Assembly: GCF_001613145.1 (NCBI RefSeq)
Contig: NZ_BDBU01000035.1
Span: 91,152-155,151 of the forward strand
DNA length: 64,000 nucleotides
Source of the DNA: Nocardia jejuensis NBRC 103114
GTDB taxonomy: Bacteria > Actinomycetota > Actinomycetes > Mycobacteriales > Mycobacteriaceae
Reading direction: 5' to 3'
The translations under genes and the position numbers were made by a program. Each line of letters opens with the position of its first letter. The stretch's first letter is position 1. Positions 63,945 to 64,000 of this stretch are shown here, piece by piece. The notes beneath the pieces are model-generated. The model searched no databases and was not told the origin of the DNA. It saw only the letters and a list, made by a program, of their open reading frames with translations.

Positions 63945-64000
63945 TCTGACATCATGTCAAGAGTTCAGGCGAAACGCCTGTGGCACTGGGGAAATGGTTC

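Overview
The window is high-GC DNA with densely packed genes, many GTG starts and ATGA/GTGA stop-start overlaps. Gene content points to a mycolic-acid actinomycete, most likely Nocardia or a close relative: ctaF-ctaC beside divergent asnB, a cysD-cysNC operon, an adoK-type PfkB kinase, an A-type Fe-S carrier, a DUF3043 protein, cobalamin genes, ilvE and gcvT. This is the same neighbourhood I recall from Mycobacterium tuberculosis Rv2199c-Rv2211c. The genus is inferred from gene content; no rRNA, tRNA, phage, insertion sequence or CRISPR array was seen.

Region by region. 1-2.2 kb: end of a flavin monooxygenase, a GtrA-like membrane protein and a Dps gene broken by a one-base frameshift. 2.2-3.6 kb: a beta-propeller-like lipoprotein. 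3.7-9.7 kb: a five-gene minus-strand operon, cysD, cysNC, DUF1214, SDR and sulfotransferase, coding both PAPS synthesis and a PAPS-using enzyme, with a divergent IclR regulator. 10.8-20.2 kb: Nudix, SDRs, XRE and TetR regulators, a TetR-controlled flavin monooxygenase with an elaborate nested operator, NADAR, PhoD-like phosphatase and a FAD oxidoreductase. 20.2-24.3 kb: cytochrome c oxidase subunits and asparagine synthetase.

24.4-41 kb is an accessory block between asnB and the cobalamin genes: a DinB-like protein, a three-gene chaperone-like operon (949-aa helical protein, J-like protein without HPD, divergent Hsp70), a GAF/Fis regulator, an arsenic cluster (arsM, arsR, aquaporin), a methionine ABC importer with a second divergent MetQ, and envelope proteins.

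41-54.8 kb: cobS, a cobU-cobT fusion, an AraC-type regulator, DUF3043, Fe-S carrier, adoK, a MetA-family homoserine acyltransferase interrupted by two tandem-repeat insertions, a metallo-hydrolase, ilvE and gcvT. Relative to the remembered M. tuberculosis order, the cobS-to-adoK block is inverted. 54.9-60.8 kb: a nucleic-acid-processing group (DEDDh exonuclease-BRCT, NERD-like/UvrD helicase, MazG-like pyrophosphohydrolase, PD-(D/E)XK-DUF2075 helicase) resembling a defence locus. 60.8-64 kb: small secreted and hypothetical genes.

The most notable items are the MetA-family enzyme carrying eleven 9-residue and seven 10-residue repeats, the Hsp70-like triad, the sulfation operon, the nested TetR operators and the defence-like helicase group.
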